Counted from the stretch's first letter, positions 1 to 9,769 are shown. The stretch is 21,327 nt of DNA from Pelargonium cotyledonis (GCA_036897625.1 JAYMTA010001184.1:1-21327); one strand, 5' to 3'. The notes: generated from the sequence alone by a model not told the origin. Made by a program: numbers and translations.

Positions 1-33
1 GTTTGCGCCCCCCCGCCCCGGGACCCCCGCCGC
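1..33. other. Low-quality contig edge
   Basis: On the minus strand the FtsH frame is recognisable up to the Trp codon at 34-36. The family then continues with a QAQEIG-type segment, but here a C/G-rich stretch encodes AAGVPGRGGAN. There is no GT donor at the break, so an intron does not explain it. Together with the G-run at the other end this suggests unreliable bases at an assembly end. Confidence 0.6.
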
Positions 34-486
34 CCACGGCCACTTCCCTCCTTTCGAAGACCACCACCACGACCACCCCTCCTTGCCCTGCTTCTCCTTC
101 CTCGGCTTCGTAGCCGGAGAAGACGGATTCGGCGAATTCGGATTCACCCCTTTACTCTCATTGCCATTGGCCTTAGCCTCGCTCTCCTCCGCCGAACTCG
201 AATCTCTATCCGGACTGTTCGCATGAATCCCACCCTCCTTCGACCCGTACCTCTTCCGAAAACATCCCCAAAGATGGAACCTTTCCGATTTCTTGGACAA
301 ACAAGCTGACCGGTGCAGAGTCGCGGAACGGAACGGCACCGTATTGAGCCCGAAACGAGTGAAAACCCTAGCTCTACAGGGCGAGAAGCTCAATCCATGC
401 GAGTAGTTGAAGCTGTAATTCGAATTCGAATATAGATAAAGCTGCGTGTGAATTACAGGTTGCGGAGACTCAATCGAGACCATCAT
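1..486 (-). CDS. FTSH9: Chloroplast FtsH-like protease, N-terminal part of exon 1 (FTSH7/FTSH9 type), partial
   Basis: Known role of the family: membrane-bound ATP-dependent zinc metalloproteases of plastids. The frame is open from an ATG-ATG pair at 486/483 to the left edge, 162 codons, and starts MMVSIESPQPVIHTQ. Residues 1-85 are rich in Ser, Arg and hydroxylated residues with few acids, as in a chloroplast transit peptide. ERFHLWGCFRKR follows at about residues 88-99, then a polar Ser/Asn/Pro/Lys linker, then WSWWWSSKGGKWPW at about 138-151. I recall the same order (ERFNLWQGFSRK, linker, WWWSKGKKWKW) in Arabidopsis FTSH7/FTSH9. The AAA and protease domains lie outside the window, so activity cannot be judged. 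The last 11 codons (1-33) do not fit the family and look like bad sequence. FTSH7 and FTSH9 are close paralogs; the choice of 9 rests on synteny with the next genes. Confidence 0.82.
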   Translation of the reverse strand, partial: MMVSIESPQPVIHTQLYLYSNSNYSFNYSHGLSFSPCRARVFTRFGLNTVPFRSATLHRSACLSKKSERFHLWGCFRKRYGSKEGGIHANSPDRDSSSAEESEAKANGNESKGVNPNSPNPSSPATKPRKEKQGKEGWSWWWSSKGGKWPWAAGVPGRGGAN

Positions 487-720
487 CGAAGCCCTAATCG
501 CAGAAATGCAAAATCAAAATTCGGAGGAGCATATGTGAATGACTGAATGGTGATGATGAAGAGAAGAGGAGCAGAGAGGGTGAGGAGGTTGAAAATGGGA
601 AATTGGAAATGAACGGTGAGATGATAATGAAGCGAAGCTGCTCTCAGCCGTCGACGCTTCTTGTTGATTAGCGTTATCCAATTTTCTATACTGTTGTTGT
701 TTTGGCTGTCGGGGAGCTCT
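487..720 (-). promoter_or_regulatory. 5' leader and proximal promoter of the FtsH gene
   Basis: Read on the minus strand, the about 200 bases before the ATG are rich in C and T (for example CTCACCCTCTCTGCTCC), as in many plant leaders and pyrimidine-patch promoters. No clear TATA box is visible. A GTATAGAAAA stretch near 690 is the only weak candidate. The transcription start cannot be fixed. Confidence 0.45.
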
Positions 721-1850
721 ATTGTAAATTCGTCATGTCTTCGAACCCATGAGTATAGTGGGGTGGGATTCGGTGTGTCGCGGCGCGGCGGTTTTGTGTA
801 CTAAATCGCAGAGGCCGTTGATTCTTGACACCTGTCGTGAGGATTGGGGCACGACCAGGATGAAGTTTGTGACGCACAATTCAATGCCACAAACTTGGTG
901 ACATTGGAGCCTCAAGTTTGTGTGAGCTTAAGCTAATGATTGGTAGAGTAGAGCTGATCTTTTTTTGAGATAAGTTAAGATGGATTGTGTCATGCCTGAT
1001 TTTGATAATGTGTATAAGATCGAATTTTTGAGCTGACTCATGCATGCGTCATTCGATATCATGACATTGAATCGTTTTTCGGCTATGATTATTTTTTTTT
1101 GTCAAAAAAATCAATTGTTCATAAAACCAAAAAAAATGAGCTAGGAAAACTGTTCTTAAAATCTACTCCTATGTAATTTATTCATAGTAAGTTAATTAAT
1201 ATTCTTAAACTTGTAAACACATGTGCATAATTAAGACTTAAAAAATGAAATATATAAAATTATTTTATTTATTCTTAAATTTTCTCAAAATCGAAAGTAA
1301 TGCATTTAGTTTTGATCAAATAGAGCATAACAAGTCCGATTCAACATAAAACACTTCTTATTTTTATTTAGTTATGAGGTTTTCAAAGCAGATCCACTAT
1401 CAACACGTGATCAACACTCTTAAGCCAAATTAATCATCATTCAAGTCAGACAAGACGCCAAAAACGGCAAATTCTGCCTTCTTTGATACTTGTATTCGAA
1501 ACATCAAGTTAAACCAAAACGATTACTTACTAGTTGACCCACGCGCACTTGGTGGTAATATATATAACCATTTGAAGTTGCAAGAAAAATAATCATGGAT
1601 CTAAATTTAATTTTCAAGCAAATCTCATGATTTTGTCTTCTTATAAAATATATCTCATTTATCACCCAAAATAAATCACATTAAACAAAATAAATCAACC
1701 ATACTATAGTATTGTCTGAGCATGTATTAGTATATAAAATAAATTGATTTTGTTTCAGCGCGAAGTTGAGAACAAATGAGGAAAGCAAGTTGATTTTGTT
1801 TTGTAAATAAATAAATATATGGTAAAATGTATATTAATTAATTGCTATAG
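721..1850. other. AT-rich intergenic DNA
   Basis: No gene is supported. The stretch 733-915 is more GC-rich and open on the minus strand for 60 codons, but shows no protein signature. From about 1080 the DNA is AT-rich with short A and T runs and no long frame. It separates the divergent FtsH gene and the large plus-strand gene. Confidence 0.6.
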
Positions 1851-2009
1851 AGTTATATCAGTTACAACTTAACAAAATCAATGAGGTGATGACACATCAT
1901 TTAAAATCATTTATATCCACCCAAGTGAACTTGTGAGAGCGGATCGACCCGTCCGAATCCATAATTTTAAATGAAATGTTATCACCTTATTAGTTCAACT
2001 GATATAACT
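1851..2009. mobile_element. MITE-like element, copy A
   Basis: A 159-bp element with terminal inverted repeats. The left end reads AGTTATATCAGTT and the right end, reverse-complemented, reads the same 13 bases. Inside these, GAGGTGATGACACATCATTT (left) pairs with AAGGTGATAACATTTCATTT (right, reverse-complemented), followed by AAAAT on both arms. The centre carries CCACCCAAGTGAACTTGTGA and a GGATCGACCCGTCC segment. A related element in the opposite orientation lies at 19542-19697. No transposase is encoded and no clean target-site duplication is seen, so the superfamily is undetermined. Confidence 0.7.
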
Positions 2010-2053
2010 TTATATCAGTTAACTAATATATATTATGTCCTATATATATAGGC

Positions 2054-2184
2054 ATAAGTTGATTGTTGTACTAATGAGATGATGACACTTCACTTAAAAT
2101 AATAAATTTAAACAATTCGCTTCATTCCCACAAATAATTTAATAAAATATCACCTCATTAAATTAACTAAGCTACAACTCATAT
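2054..2184. mobile_element. MITE-like element, copy B (decayed)
   Basis: It lies only about 45 bp from copy A and shares its arm motif. AATGAGATGATGACACTTCA then CTTAAAAT on the left pairs with AATGAGGTGATATTTTATTA on the reverse complement of the right arm. The ends are imperfect (AAGTTGATTGTTGT versus GAGTTGTAGCTTAG). The core is shorter and keeps TTCCCACAAAT, as in the copy at 19542. The boundaries are approximate. Confidence 0.55.
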
Positions 2185-2342
2185 AAAATTATATAATCAA
2201 ATACATTTAAAAAATTTATATCGGCCAATTTATACGCATTTTATTAATTTTTTCTTCGGGTGTTTCGTAAATCTTTATTTGCCGTTGTAGACTAGAACCC
2301 AAATACAGGAGCTGCCGAATCGTTCTCTAGTGAGGGTCATCA

Positions 2343-2622
2343 ATGGCGGACTCGAGCTTCAGGCTGATAGTGATGAGCCTAAAGGGTTTGTTTGGGTCGC
2401 AAAATAAGAGTCAAAATCACTTAATTTTGCGTCCACAACAACCGCCACATTTCCACATGCTTGTTGCATCTTTTTCGTCCATGTCTCATCTCGCAAGAGA
2501 AACTCGAGAAAGTCCTGAAATGGAGGATCGCAGAAAGCTACCAGCCAGCCATCATTTTCCAAAAATACCAATACCCAATTGGGAGCAACAAAGTAAACAT
2601 CTTGAAAATTCTTCATTTTGAG
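2343..2622 (+). other. Putative non-coding first exon of the large gene, open on both strands
   Basis: The segment ends at a plausible donor (ATTTTGAG|GTACTAAC at 2622/2623), so it may be the first, untranslated exon of the gene that starts coding at 2991. It is unusual for a leader: an ATG in good context (TCAATGGCG) opens 92 codons on the plus strand (2343-2621), and the minus strand is open for 85 codons (2616-2359). I recognise neither product. Alternatives are a long upstream ORF, a fragment of another gene captured here, or chance. Confidence 0.35.
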
Positions 2623-2793
2623 GTACTAACTTTTCTTCTCTTCTCTTCTTCCCTTTTCTTCGTGATCGTCAAAATTATATTCTCTAAATTTTGCATCTTT
2701 TTAGCTTCTCATTGATCTCCATCAAAAACCCTATCCTCGTTCTAATTGGAATGTGAGTTGTTTCTTGTGTTTTTTTTAATTTGCCCATAAAAC

Positions 2794-2830
<37 letters not shown>

Positions 2831-2957
2831 CAATTTCCATTGTAATTTGAATGTGGGTTGGTTCATATACTCTTCATGTAATTAATGTCTTGCCTTAATC
2901 AGTTTTTTTTGTTTCTCATTTACTTCTCATATGCTTTAGAGGTTCTAATTAGTTCAG
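2623..2957 (+). other. Putative leader intron of the large gene
   Basis: The donor is GAG|GTACTA at 2623 and the acceptor is TTCTAATTAGTTCAG ending at 2957, 33 bases before the start codon. The interval is T-rich, contains the A-run at 2795-2828 and has no coding signature. Leader introns are common in plant genes; here it is inferred from splice signals only. Confidence 0.45.
2795..2828. repeat. A-homopolymer of 34 bases
   Basis: An uninterrupted A-run. It is flanked by two similar stretches, ATTGGAATGTGAGTTGTTTC near 2746 and ATTTGAATGTGGGTTGGTTC near 2844. It may be a slippage-prone microsatellite or a trace of poly(A)-type retroposition. Its true length is uncertain in any assembly. Confidence 0.75.
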
Positions 2958-2967
2958 AAAAGGAATT

Positions 2968-2990
2968 GATAGATAGATAGATAGATAGAT
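2968..2990. repeat. (GATA)n microsatellite directly before the start codon
   Basis: Almost six GATA units (23 bp) end exactly at the base before the ATG at 2991. It lies in the untranslated leader, so length changes would alter leader length and the start-codon context without changing the protein. Confidence 0.85.
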
Positions 2991-5900
2991 ATGGGAATTG
3001 CAAAGAGTATTGGGGTTGGTGTATGGAAATTTCTTAAGCTTTCCTCAATCACAACTTATACATTTGTACGAAAATATCCATTTGTTTCGGGTATTTTAAT
3101 ACAAGCCTTCCTTCTGTACATATATTTTCCTTATGTCTTCTTTATCATAATTTATTCCTCTCCATTTCTGGCTCTTGCTTATGTTGTTTTCCTAGTTTAT
3201 TCCAAATATAAACGCCCCAAACCCCAAAATGTCAAACAAGTTGAGAAGAAGGAACCCGAGGTGCCTAGTAGATCTGTGTCTTTGAAAGATAATGATATCA
3301 TTATTCTTAGAAATAATGGTATCGCCATAAGCCGTCAGATGAGTAGGCGGAGAAATTTCAAGGATAGAAACAGATTGGACTGCGATGCCGGGAAAAATGA
3401 TGATTTGGTTTCCTTGACAGCCAGCCTCCGGGAATTGCTTGGTTTAACTGCACAAATTGAAGTCAAGCCAAAAGTGAGGTTCGAGGTGAAGAAGAGTGGC
3501 TCTTTGAATAAAAAAGAGGGCTCTGCTCCTGAAAAGGTTCTCACCTCAGAGACTTGGTCAAAGCCTGATTTTACATCAGTCGAGCAGCCCCACAAATTTG
3601 ATGGCACTGGTGGCAAGTTAAATACTGAAACCAGGGGAGAAGCAAAAGATCATAAAAAGGTACCGGAGTTGAGGAAAAAACTTGTAGAATGGACAAAAAG
3701 TGAACATAAGAATCTTATGGATCTTAGGATTTCTGAGATAGAAAGTAATAAAAGACTGGAGGTTCTCATTGCAAAAAGAAGAGCAAGAAAGTTGATGAAG
3801 ATGGAAGATGTGAAAAGTCTGATTGGCATTAACACGGATAGTTTTGCTTTGCCTGAACTTGAAATTGCACCCATTTCAGTCTCCAGGACCGATGATCTTG
3901 ATCCCTTGCCAGGTGAAGTCTCACCGCTGCCTGGTTCAGCTCCCCCCATTTTGCTGCCAGTGCGAAATCCATTTGACCTTCCATATGATCCACTTGAAGA
4001 AAAGCCTAATCTTAGGGGAGACAGTTTCCTTGAAGAAATCACAACAACTCAACAGAAGGACATGCTTTTGTGCAGGCATGAGAGCTTCAATCTGGGGCCT
4101 TCTTTCCCATTGGAACCCAAGCAAGACCTGCGGGACGGTATGTTTGGTCCCTATTTTGGTACTGCATACAGAGAGTCCGAGGTGCTGGGTTACCCCAAAT
4201 CTAGAATGCAGCCAAGTAAGACTCGTAGTTTTATTCACTATTACTTGTATCTTTGTTACTGCTTTTAGTTCTTACTTTCCTCATCCGATGAGAAGAAACT
4301 TTTATATTGACTGATGTTTCAGAAACTGAGAATGTGTATTTTATTCACCCCGCAGAGAAGGATGATCATGATCGCCTAGGTGAGGAACTATTATCCTCAG
4401 AAGATAAATCCATGTCTCATAATCTCAACATTCAGGATATTGCTGAAGTAGAGCAAGCTCCGAATCAGGAAACAAACCTTGTCGAGTTGGAACGTGAAAA
4501 GGATAAAGAAACTGACAATAAAACAACTCAAAGCGAAGGTCAGGGGGTTGAGAATGCTCACAATATTAAGTCAGGAATAGGTAAGCAAAGTCAAGTTCAG
4601 TTGGAGACCGATGCAAATAACAAAACTCAAAGCCAAGGTCAGGGGGTTGAGAATGCTCAGGATACTGAGTCAGGAATAGGTAAGCAAAGTCAAGTTCAAA
4701 TAGACACCGATGCGAATGACGTTGACCATAGTGATAGTGATAGTGATAGTGAGTCGTCAAGTGGATCATCTTCATCTGACGAAGATGACATCTTCAATGC
4801 AAATATAGCTGGAGTTGCAGTAAGTCTAACATCTAAAGGGCGTAACTTTCCTAATGTGTTACAACCTTTGAGAAGGTCTCTCCCTTCAATTCCAAAGAAC
4901 ATACCTAGAAAAGAGCTTGCGTGTGACTATATACCATCTGCTGAAGACAAAGCAAGAAGAGAAGACTATTTATTTTATGCAGAGAGGAGTTTTGGCCATG
5001 CGCATAGTCACTCTGTAGCTTCTGATATGCAAGTAGAGGTCTCAGAAGGTGGTTCGCCTCCACCAACAGTCAATGAATCTTTCACATATGATAGGGACAA
5101 TGAAAACGAGAATAGTTCTGGCAGTGAAGACTTGTGGGGTGCCTCTCCTCGTGTAGGTGGAATAAAAAAACAACAGTCAAGTTCAGGGGAAGTACACAAT
5201 GCTGGTGAAGAAGTAATGACAGAAGCAGGGGTTTCAGGAGCTAGCAAGAGCTCAGTGGATGGACTTCCAACTGAGAACAAGATAGACAAGCAGAATTTTA
5301 GTTTTGATGAAGACAATAAAGGGGTATCAGATATATTAATCGGTCATGTAGCAGTTGGGGATGGTAAAACTAGAAATATTGAAGATACTGATGGTGCATC
5401 ACAAAATCTAACAGACAAAAAATGTAGTGGAGACAACGCAGGAATCTTACTAACAGACAAGGTAATTTCATATTTGATAGTATTTCTCTAAATTAATTGA
5501 GAGTTTCTCCTATTTGTTCCAAATGTTTTTACTGCATCCTGCAGTTTTTTTATTACTCATTTGTTTTTGTTTGTTTCTCATATTCCAACTCTTTGTAGCA
5601 CATTTCTTATGGCAGAAAGATAATGAAAAAATAAATAAATAACTCATCTTTCAGAAAGAAAAAAAGTGACTAATACATTCACTTTTGTCAAATTAAACAG
5701 GAAGCAACTCATCATCCACAAAAAGGGAATGACAATGCTAACATTAACGATCTCTATGATAAAGTAGCCTGTGAAAGGGAAAAGTCTGAATCTGTTAAAG
5801 ACAGTGAAGGAGAATCCTTAGATTTGATCAGACAGGAAGCTGATGTGGCCCCCCAAAAACTACCTGAGGCAAGTCGGGAGGATAATTCAACACATATAGA

Positions 5901-7561
5901 AGATATTGATGGAAAATCCGTAAAACCATCAGATGATGAAGCAATTGATAGCCTATCGAAGTTAGTCAAGGAAAATCGGAACCTAAACTTCACTGAAGAT
6001 AATGAAAAGTTAGGGAAACTAGATGACCATGAAGATACTAATCACCCACCAAAACCATCTGAAGCTGGCAGAGAATTAGAATCTGTGGAAGATGCTCAGG
6101 GTAATTCAGAAATGATGGAATCTGATGCTGTCGCTGACCCGTCAAACCCTGTAATTGGGAGCAGTAAATCAGATACCCCTCTAACTTCGGTAGGACAGGT
6201 AAATAATAAAATTGTTCTCCTGTATTTTCAATTTGGTGTTTGAGTTTTATCATAGAATATACGAGAACTAGGAATGTTAACAGTACCATTTATACACCCC
6301 ATTGTTGCAAGATATCTTTTACTTCTGTCACCTTGTTAAGAATCAGTTGTAGCATCATTCCTTACGTATTATAGCCTCCATATCTTTTTCACTAACTTAC
6401 TATTTGACAACTTCCAGTGCTATGATCAATTTAATAATAATAACTTGTCCATACTAATTTTGCTTTTCTTTTTTTTTCTTTTTTCTTCTTTTTTCTTCTT
6501 GGCTTTGGTTTTTATTTTTAATGAATGGAATTGGAACATGCTAAACATGAAAAAAAAAAAAAAAATGCTAAACATAAAATGGTATTTACTGTTTAAACAT
6601 ATTAAGCCAATATGCTTAAAATTTGCTCTTTTACGTTTAACAGGAACCAGAATATCATCATCTACAGAGTTCTACACCATCTGACATCATTATTGACAAT
6701 CTGAATCAAACATTAATGAGTGAGATCATGAACGAGGACAAGTCGAAATCAGTTGGTCATGGTGAACTAGTATCCCAAGCATCAGTCATAGAAGAGCCTG
6801 TTTCAAAATTGTTGACAACTATTGGGGAATCTAACTCAAGGTCTACCAGAGACATTGAGGTTGCAAGCAGGCATAGTGTTGATGCCATACAAAGTGTCAA
6901 AGGTGAATCAGAAGGTTCAATAATGGACAGTGCTGAAATGGATAGTCAAGTAAACCATAAAGTCATTACAGAACTGCCAAAACCAACAGAATCTGAAGTC
7001 CTGGTTGCCAAGGAAGATGTAAATGATGGACACAAAAGACAGAATAAAGTAGAATCCCAATCATCAACTATAGAAGAACCTGTTCCAGAACTGTTGACAA
7101 GTGCGGAAGAATCTAACTTAAGGTCCACCAGAGACATTGAGAGTGAGAGCCAGCATAGCTCAGAAGCCATCCAAAGTGTCCAGGGTGAATCAGAAGCTTT
7201 GATGAGAGACGGCACCAAGATAAATAATCTGCTGAACCATGAGCCCATCGCAGAACTGTCAAAATCAACAGGATATGAAATTATGACTTCCAAGCCAGAG
7301 GTAAATGATGGTCAGAAAGGACATAGTGAATTAGATTCCTCGGCATCAATTATAGAAGAGCATGTTGGAGAACCATTGACAACTGTTGATGAATCTAACT
7401 TGAGGTCTTCTAATGAGATAGAGGACGAGAGCAAGCATAACTCAGAAGCCATCCAAAGAGTCAAGGGTGAATCAGAAGCTTTGATGAGGGACAGTACCGA
7501 GATGAATAATCCGGTGAACCATGAGCACATCGCAGAACTCCCGAAACAACCAGATCCGTAG
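2991..7561 (+). CDS. Plant-specific membrane-anchored acidic repeat protein (At5g58880/At5g17910-like family)
   Basis: Coding exons 2991-4215, 4323-5461, 5701-6198 and 6644-7561 join in frame to about 1259 residues. Donors are GTAAG, GTAATT and GTAAAT, and all acceptors end in CAG; introns are 107, 239 and 445 bp. Residues 30-70 are hydrophobic with a basic flank (KYKRPK), giving one or two membrane segments. A charged helical stretch, ELRKKLVEWTKSEHKNLMDL and onward to RRRARK-like basic residues, lies at about 226-270. The motif NPFDLPYDP is at 326-334 and CRHESF at 361-366. These motifs and the length match a plant family that includes At5g17910, At1g07330, At2g29620 and At5g58880, whose function is unknown to me. 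The rest is acidic, Ser-rich and probably disordered, with a Ser-Asp tract near 4731 and two tandem-repeat sets. Exon 4 ends at a TAG whose status is uncertain. No enzyme motif is seen. Confidence 0.85.
4514..4714 (+). repeat. Intragenic tandem duplication, 34 + 33 codons
   Basis: Within exon 2, 4514-4615 (starting DNKTTQSEGQGVENA) is followed directly by 4616-4714 (starting NNKTQSQGQGVENA). Both copies share SGIGKQSQVQ and end in TDA. The copies differ by one codon in length and by a few substitutions, so the duplication looks fairly recent. The encoded segment is polar and probably disordered. Confidence 0.9.
4731..4752 (+). repeat. GTGATA hexanucleotide tract encoding Ser-Asp repeats
   Basis: Repeats of GTGATA encode alternating Ser and Asp, followed by SESSSGSSSSDEDD. 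Ser residues next to acids fit the casein kinase 2 consensus, so this may be a phosphorylated patch; that is inference from the motif. The hexamer keeps the frame when copy number changes. Confidence 0.8.
6773..7558 (+). repeat. Three 94-codon tandem repeats in the last exon (2.8 copies)
   Basis: Copies are at 6773-7054, 7055-7336 and 7337-7558. The first two are exactly 282 bp each and the third stops after 74 codons. Each has the pattern S-x-x-S-x-I-E-E-x-V, then ESN-x-RS, then EAIQ or DAIQ, then GESE, then VNH or LNH, then ELPK or ELSK. The copies keep identical length without indels but differ at many positions. The third ends at the TAG at 7559-7561, part-way through the unit. Confidence 0.92.
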
Positions 7562-8035
7562 TTACAGTTTTAAACCCAGAGGAAAATGTTCATACAGAGG
7601 CAATGAAATGCTACAAAGGGCAAGTCTTGAGATGCTAAGGCTCCTGTCAGTCTAGAATTGAGCTAACAGGTAACTGAAATGGTTGAGTATGTCAATCTCA
7701 CAAAGACTGTGGAGCTGCATATCCACTAATGACTAACCTATTTACCTTGAAGTGTAGTTCACGAATTGTTCCACGCATTGTGGAACATAAATCATTGCTA
7801 CTGCTGGGAATTTCCTGTTCCTGTTCCAGTTTCAAAATGATGTCTGATTTTCCTCAGAAAATTGTGTTTGTACCATTTAAAAGAAATTGAGAACCATTTG
7901 ATGCTAAGGTTCAATGTAGAAGATGTAATCACTATAGTAGAAGGAATGCAATTAGATTGTAGATGAGTTGCGCATCATTATAATAAAAAATCATTGATTC
8001 TCCCTTACAAAGGATTGCCATTTGTTGTAAAGAAC
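7562..8035 (+). terminator. 3' UTR and poly(A) signal region of the large gene
   Basis: An AATAAA at 7982-7987 lies about 420 bases after the stop and is a reasonable poly(A) signal. A T-rich stretch with TTTGTTTTATTTAATTTG follows after 8040. A donor-like ACAG|GTAACT sits at 7669/7670, so a spliced transcript reaching further downstream is also possible. Confidence 0.5.
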
Positions 8036-8411
8036 CTATATTTGTTTTATTTAATTTGTTCATGAAAAATGTCAGGAACGGAATTTACTCTTCAAGTAAG
8101 CGTGAACATATACTTTGAAATTGGAATTTGTATATCAGTTTTGTGCATAAGATTTCTAGATATGCTATGCAGCAAAAATTAGATCTATGCTTAAGATAAA
8201 TTCAGCTTATTCATTAGATATATGTTGTCTCCCGTCTGTTTTACCGTTTTCTTATGTCTAACCAAGCCTCAAGTGTATCATACTTTGATTTGCTCTACTT
8301 GATTGGGCATGAAATCTTTTGGGCTTGATTGATTTGAACAGTTCATGATATGTAGATATAAGGCCTCTTTGAATTTCCTTGTCCTCCATAATTTTTTCTT
8401 GTGAAATGTAG

Positions 8412-8534
8412 CACGAGCCCCAGCAAGATTATTCTTCAGATCTTAGTGGACCAGTGAATCAACCCGGATTAGCAAGCCAAGACTTAACATCTCTTTTCAT
8501 TTTATTCAATTCATGTAGCGGCTATGAACTCTAG
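8412..8534 (+). other. Exon-like open segment downstream of the large gene
   Basis: A T-rich tract and TGTAG acceptor end at 8411. From 8412 the frame is open for 40 codons, starting HEPQQDYSSDLSGPVNQPG and ending in TAG at 8532-8534. Composition (Glu, Pro, Gln, Ser, Asp) resembles the disordered exons of the upstream gene, and the start recalls exon 4 (EPEYHHLQSS). It may be a lost or alternative last exon joined from 7669, or part of a spliced 3' UTR. No transcript evidence is available. Confidence 0.3.
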
Positions 8535-9769
8535 CGCTTCCTTCATTTGGTATAGATGCTGGTACGTTTATTCTCTTGAGACGCATTTTAGAATAGAAGC
8601 ATCGGAATATCTGTTAAAAATGAGGAGGAATCAAGGTGACCGACCGAAAGTTTATTTTAGTTTTTGAGATATCATGTATGTGGTTGTAAGTTGTGACTGG
8701 TTAAGGTGTTGATCACAGAAAAATCAGAATAAAGTGGCCAAGGTGCATGCTTTCTCTTGCAACTTGCAGAAAGGCTTCTTCTTTTGAAAAAGATGGAGGT
8801 TTGTTTTGTCATTTACCTTGTGTCAAGGCCATTTTGCAATTTGGCAAATGACCCTATTTTCTTTGCTTAATGGGTGTGCAAGTGGGATGAGAGTGAGTAC
8901 AAGATCTTCATGATAGTTGCTACAGCAAAAGAAAATTTATATTATTAATTGCAGGTAGCTTTAGCAAGAAAATTAGCAGAAACAACAAAAGAAAAGAGAG
9001 GAATTGCAAGTGGGAACAGCACACCTAGCATTCAAGGCTTGTTTGCAAACTATGGTAACTTTTTTAGTATGGATAATTGATCAAAACTGTTGAGTTTCAA
9101 AGCTATGTTAACTTTTTTTTTGCACAAAATAGCATATAGTAAAAGCAGATACGCTGATGCGACAACAAGACGTCTGTGGGTGGGTCAAATAAAAACTAGT
9201 AGTAATGATGAAATAAACAGAAGAATAAGACTAATTAGTCGAATGACTGCCGACAAATAGTGAGAGTAAACAGAGTTTTCAATATGTTTGAGAGAGAATT
9301 AATTAGATTAATAATGTTTATTTTTTAAATTTATTTCTTTTTGCCAACTCCACTTAGCTTTATTTGAGTGATTAGCAAATCATCATGGTTACTTTTGTCT
9401 TATTAGATGATAAAATGATTAGTTCAACACATCACTTAATTAGGAGGAAGATTCTTGTTCTGGGGAAGAAGAAAATATGTTTAGTATATAAGGTCAATGG
9501 AATTTCTCCACCAAAAGAGAATCTCCAATACCATTCACGTTTATAATTAATAATTCTAATTACTTCTGATTAGCAAAAGGGAAGAAACCTTTTTCTACTT
9601 AATGAAAAGCTAGCTTGTGTGCCTGTCTCCATGAATGGGATCATCACAAATCTGAGCCTCAGATTTGGTTCAGTAAAAAATTCGAAAAACTCTGAGATTG
9701 GTTGGTTCCTTACAGTTTAGAATCATAAAAACAGTCTCATTCAGTATTAGGTAAGGGCATAGTTCGTAT
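8535..9769 (+). other. Intergenic DNA without a recognised gene
   Basis: No long frame, no tRNA-like T-loop and no recognised small RNA. It may include distal 3' sequence of the large gene. The transition to AT-rich DNA after about 9040 is gradual. Confidence 0.5.

Noticed and set aside
733..915. 60-codon minus-strand frame next to the FtsH gene
   Set aside because: Short, without any motif, and not joined to the FtsH frame, whose start is clear at 486.
1921..1965. tRNA-like T-loop (GTCCGAATCC) near 1951
   Set aside because: It belongs to the core of the MITE-like element, and no acceptor stem or anticodon arm can be placed around it.
3650..4042. 130-codon minus-strand frame
   Set aside because: Shadow of exon 1 of the large gene, whose family motifs (NPFDLPYDP, CRHESF) are on the plus strand.
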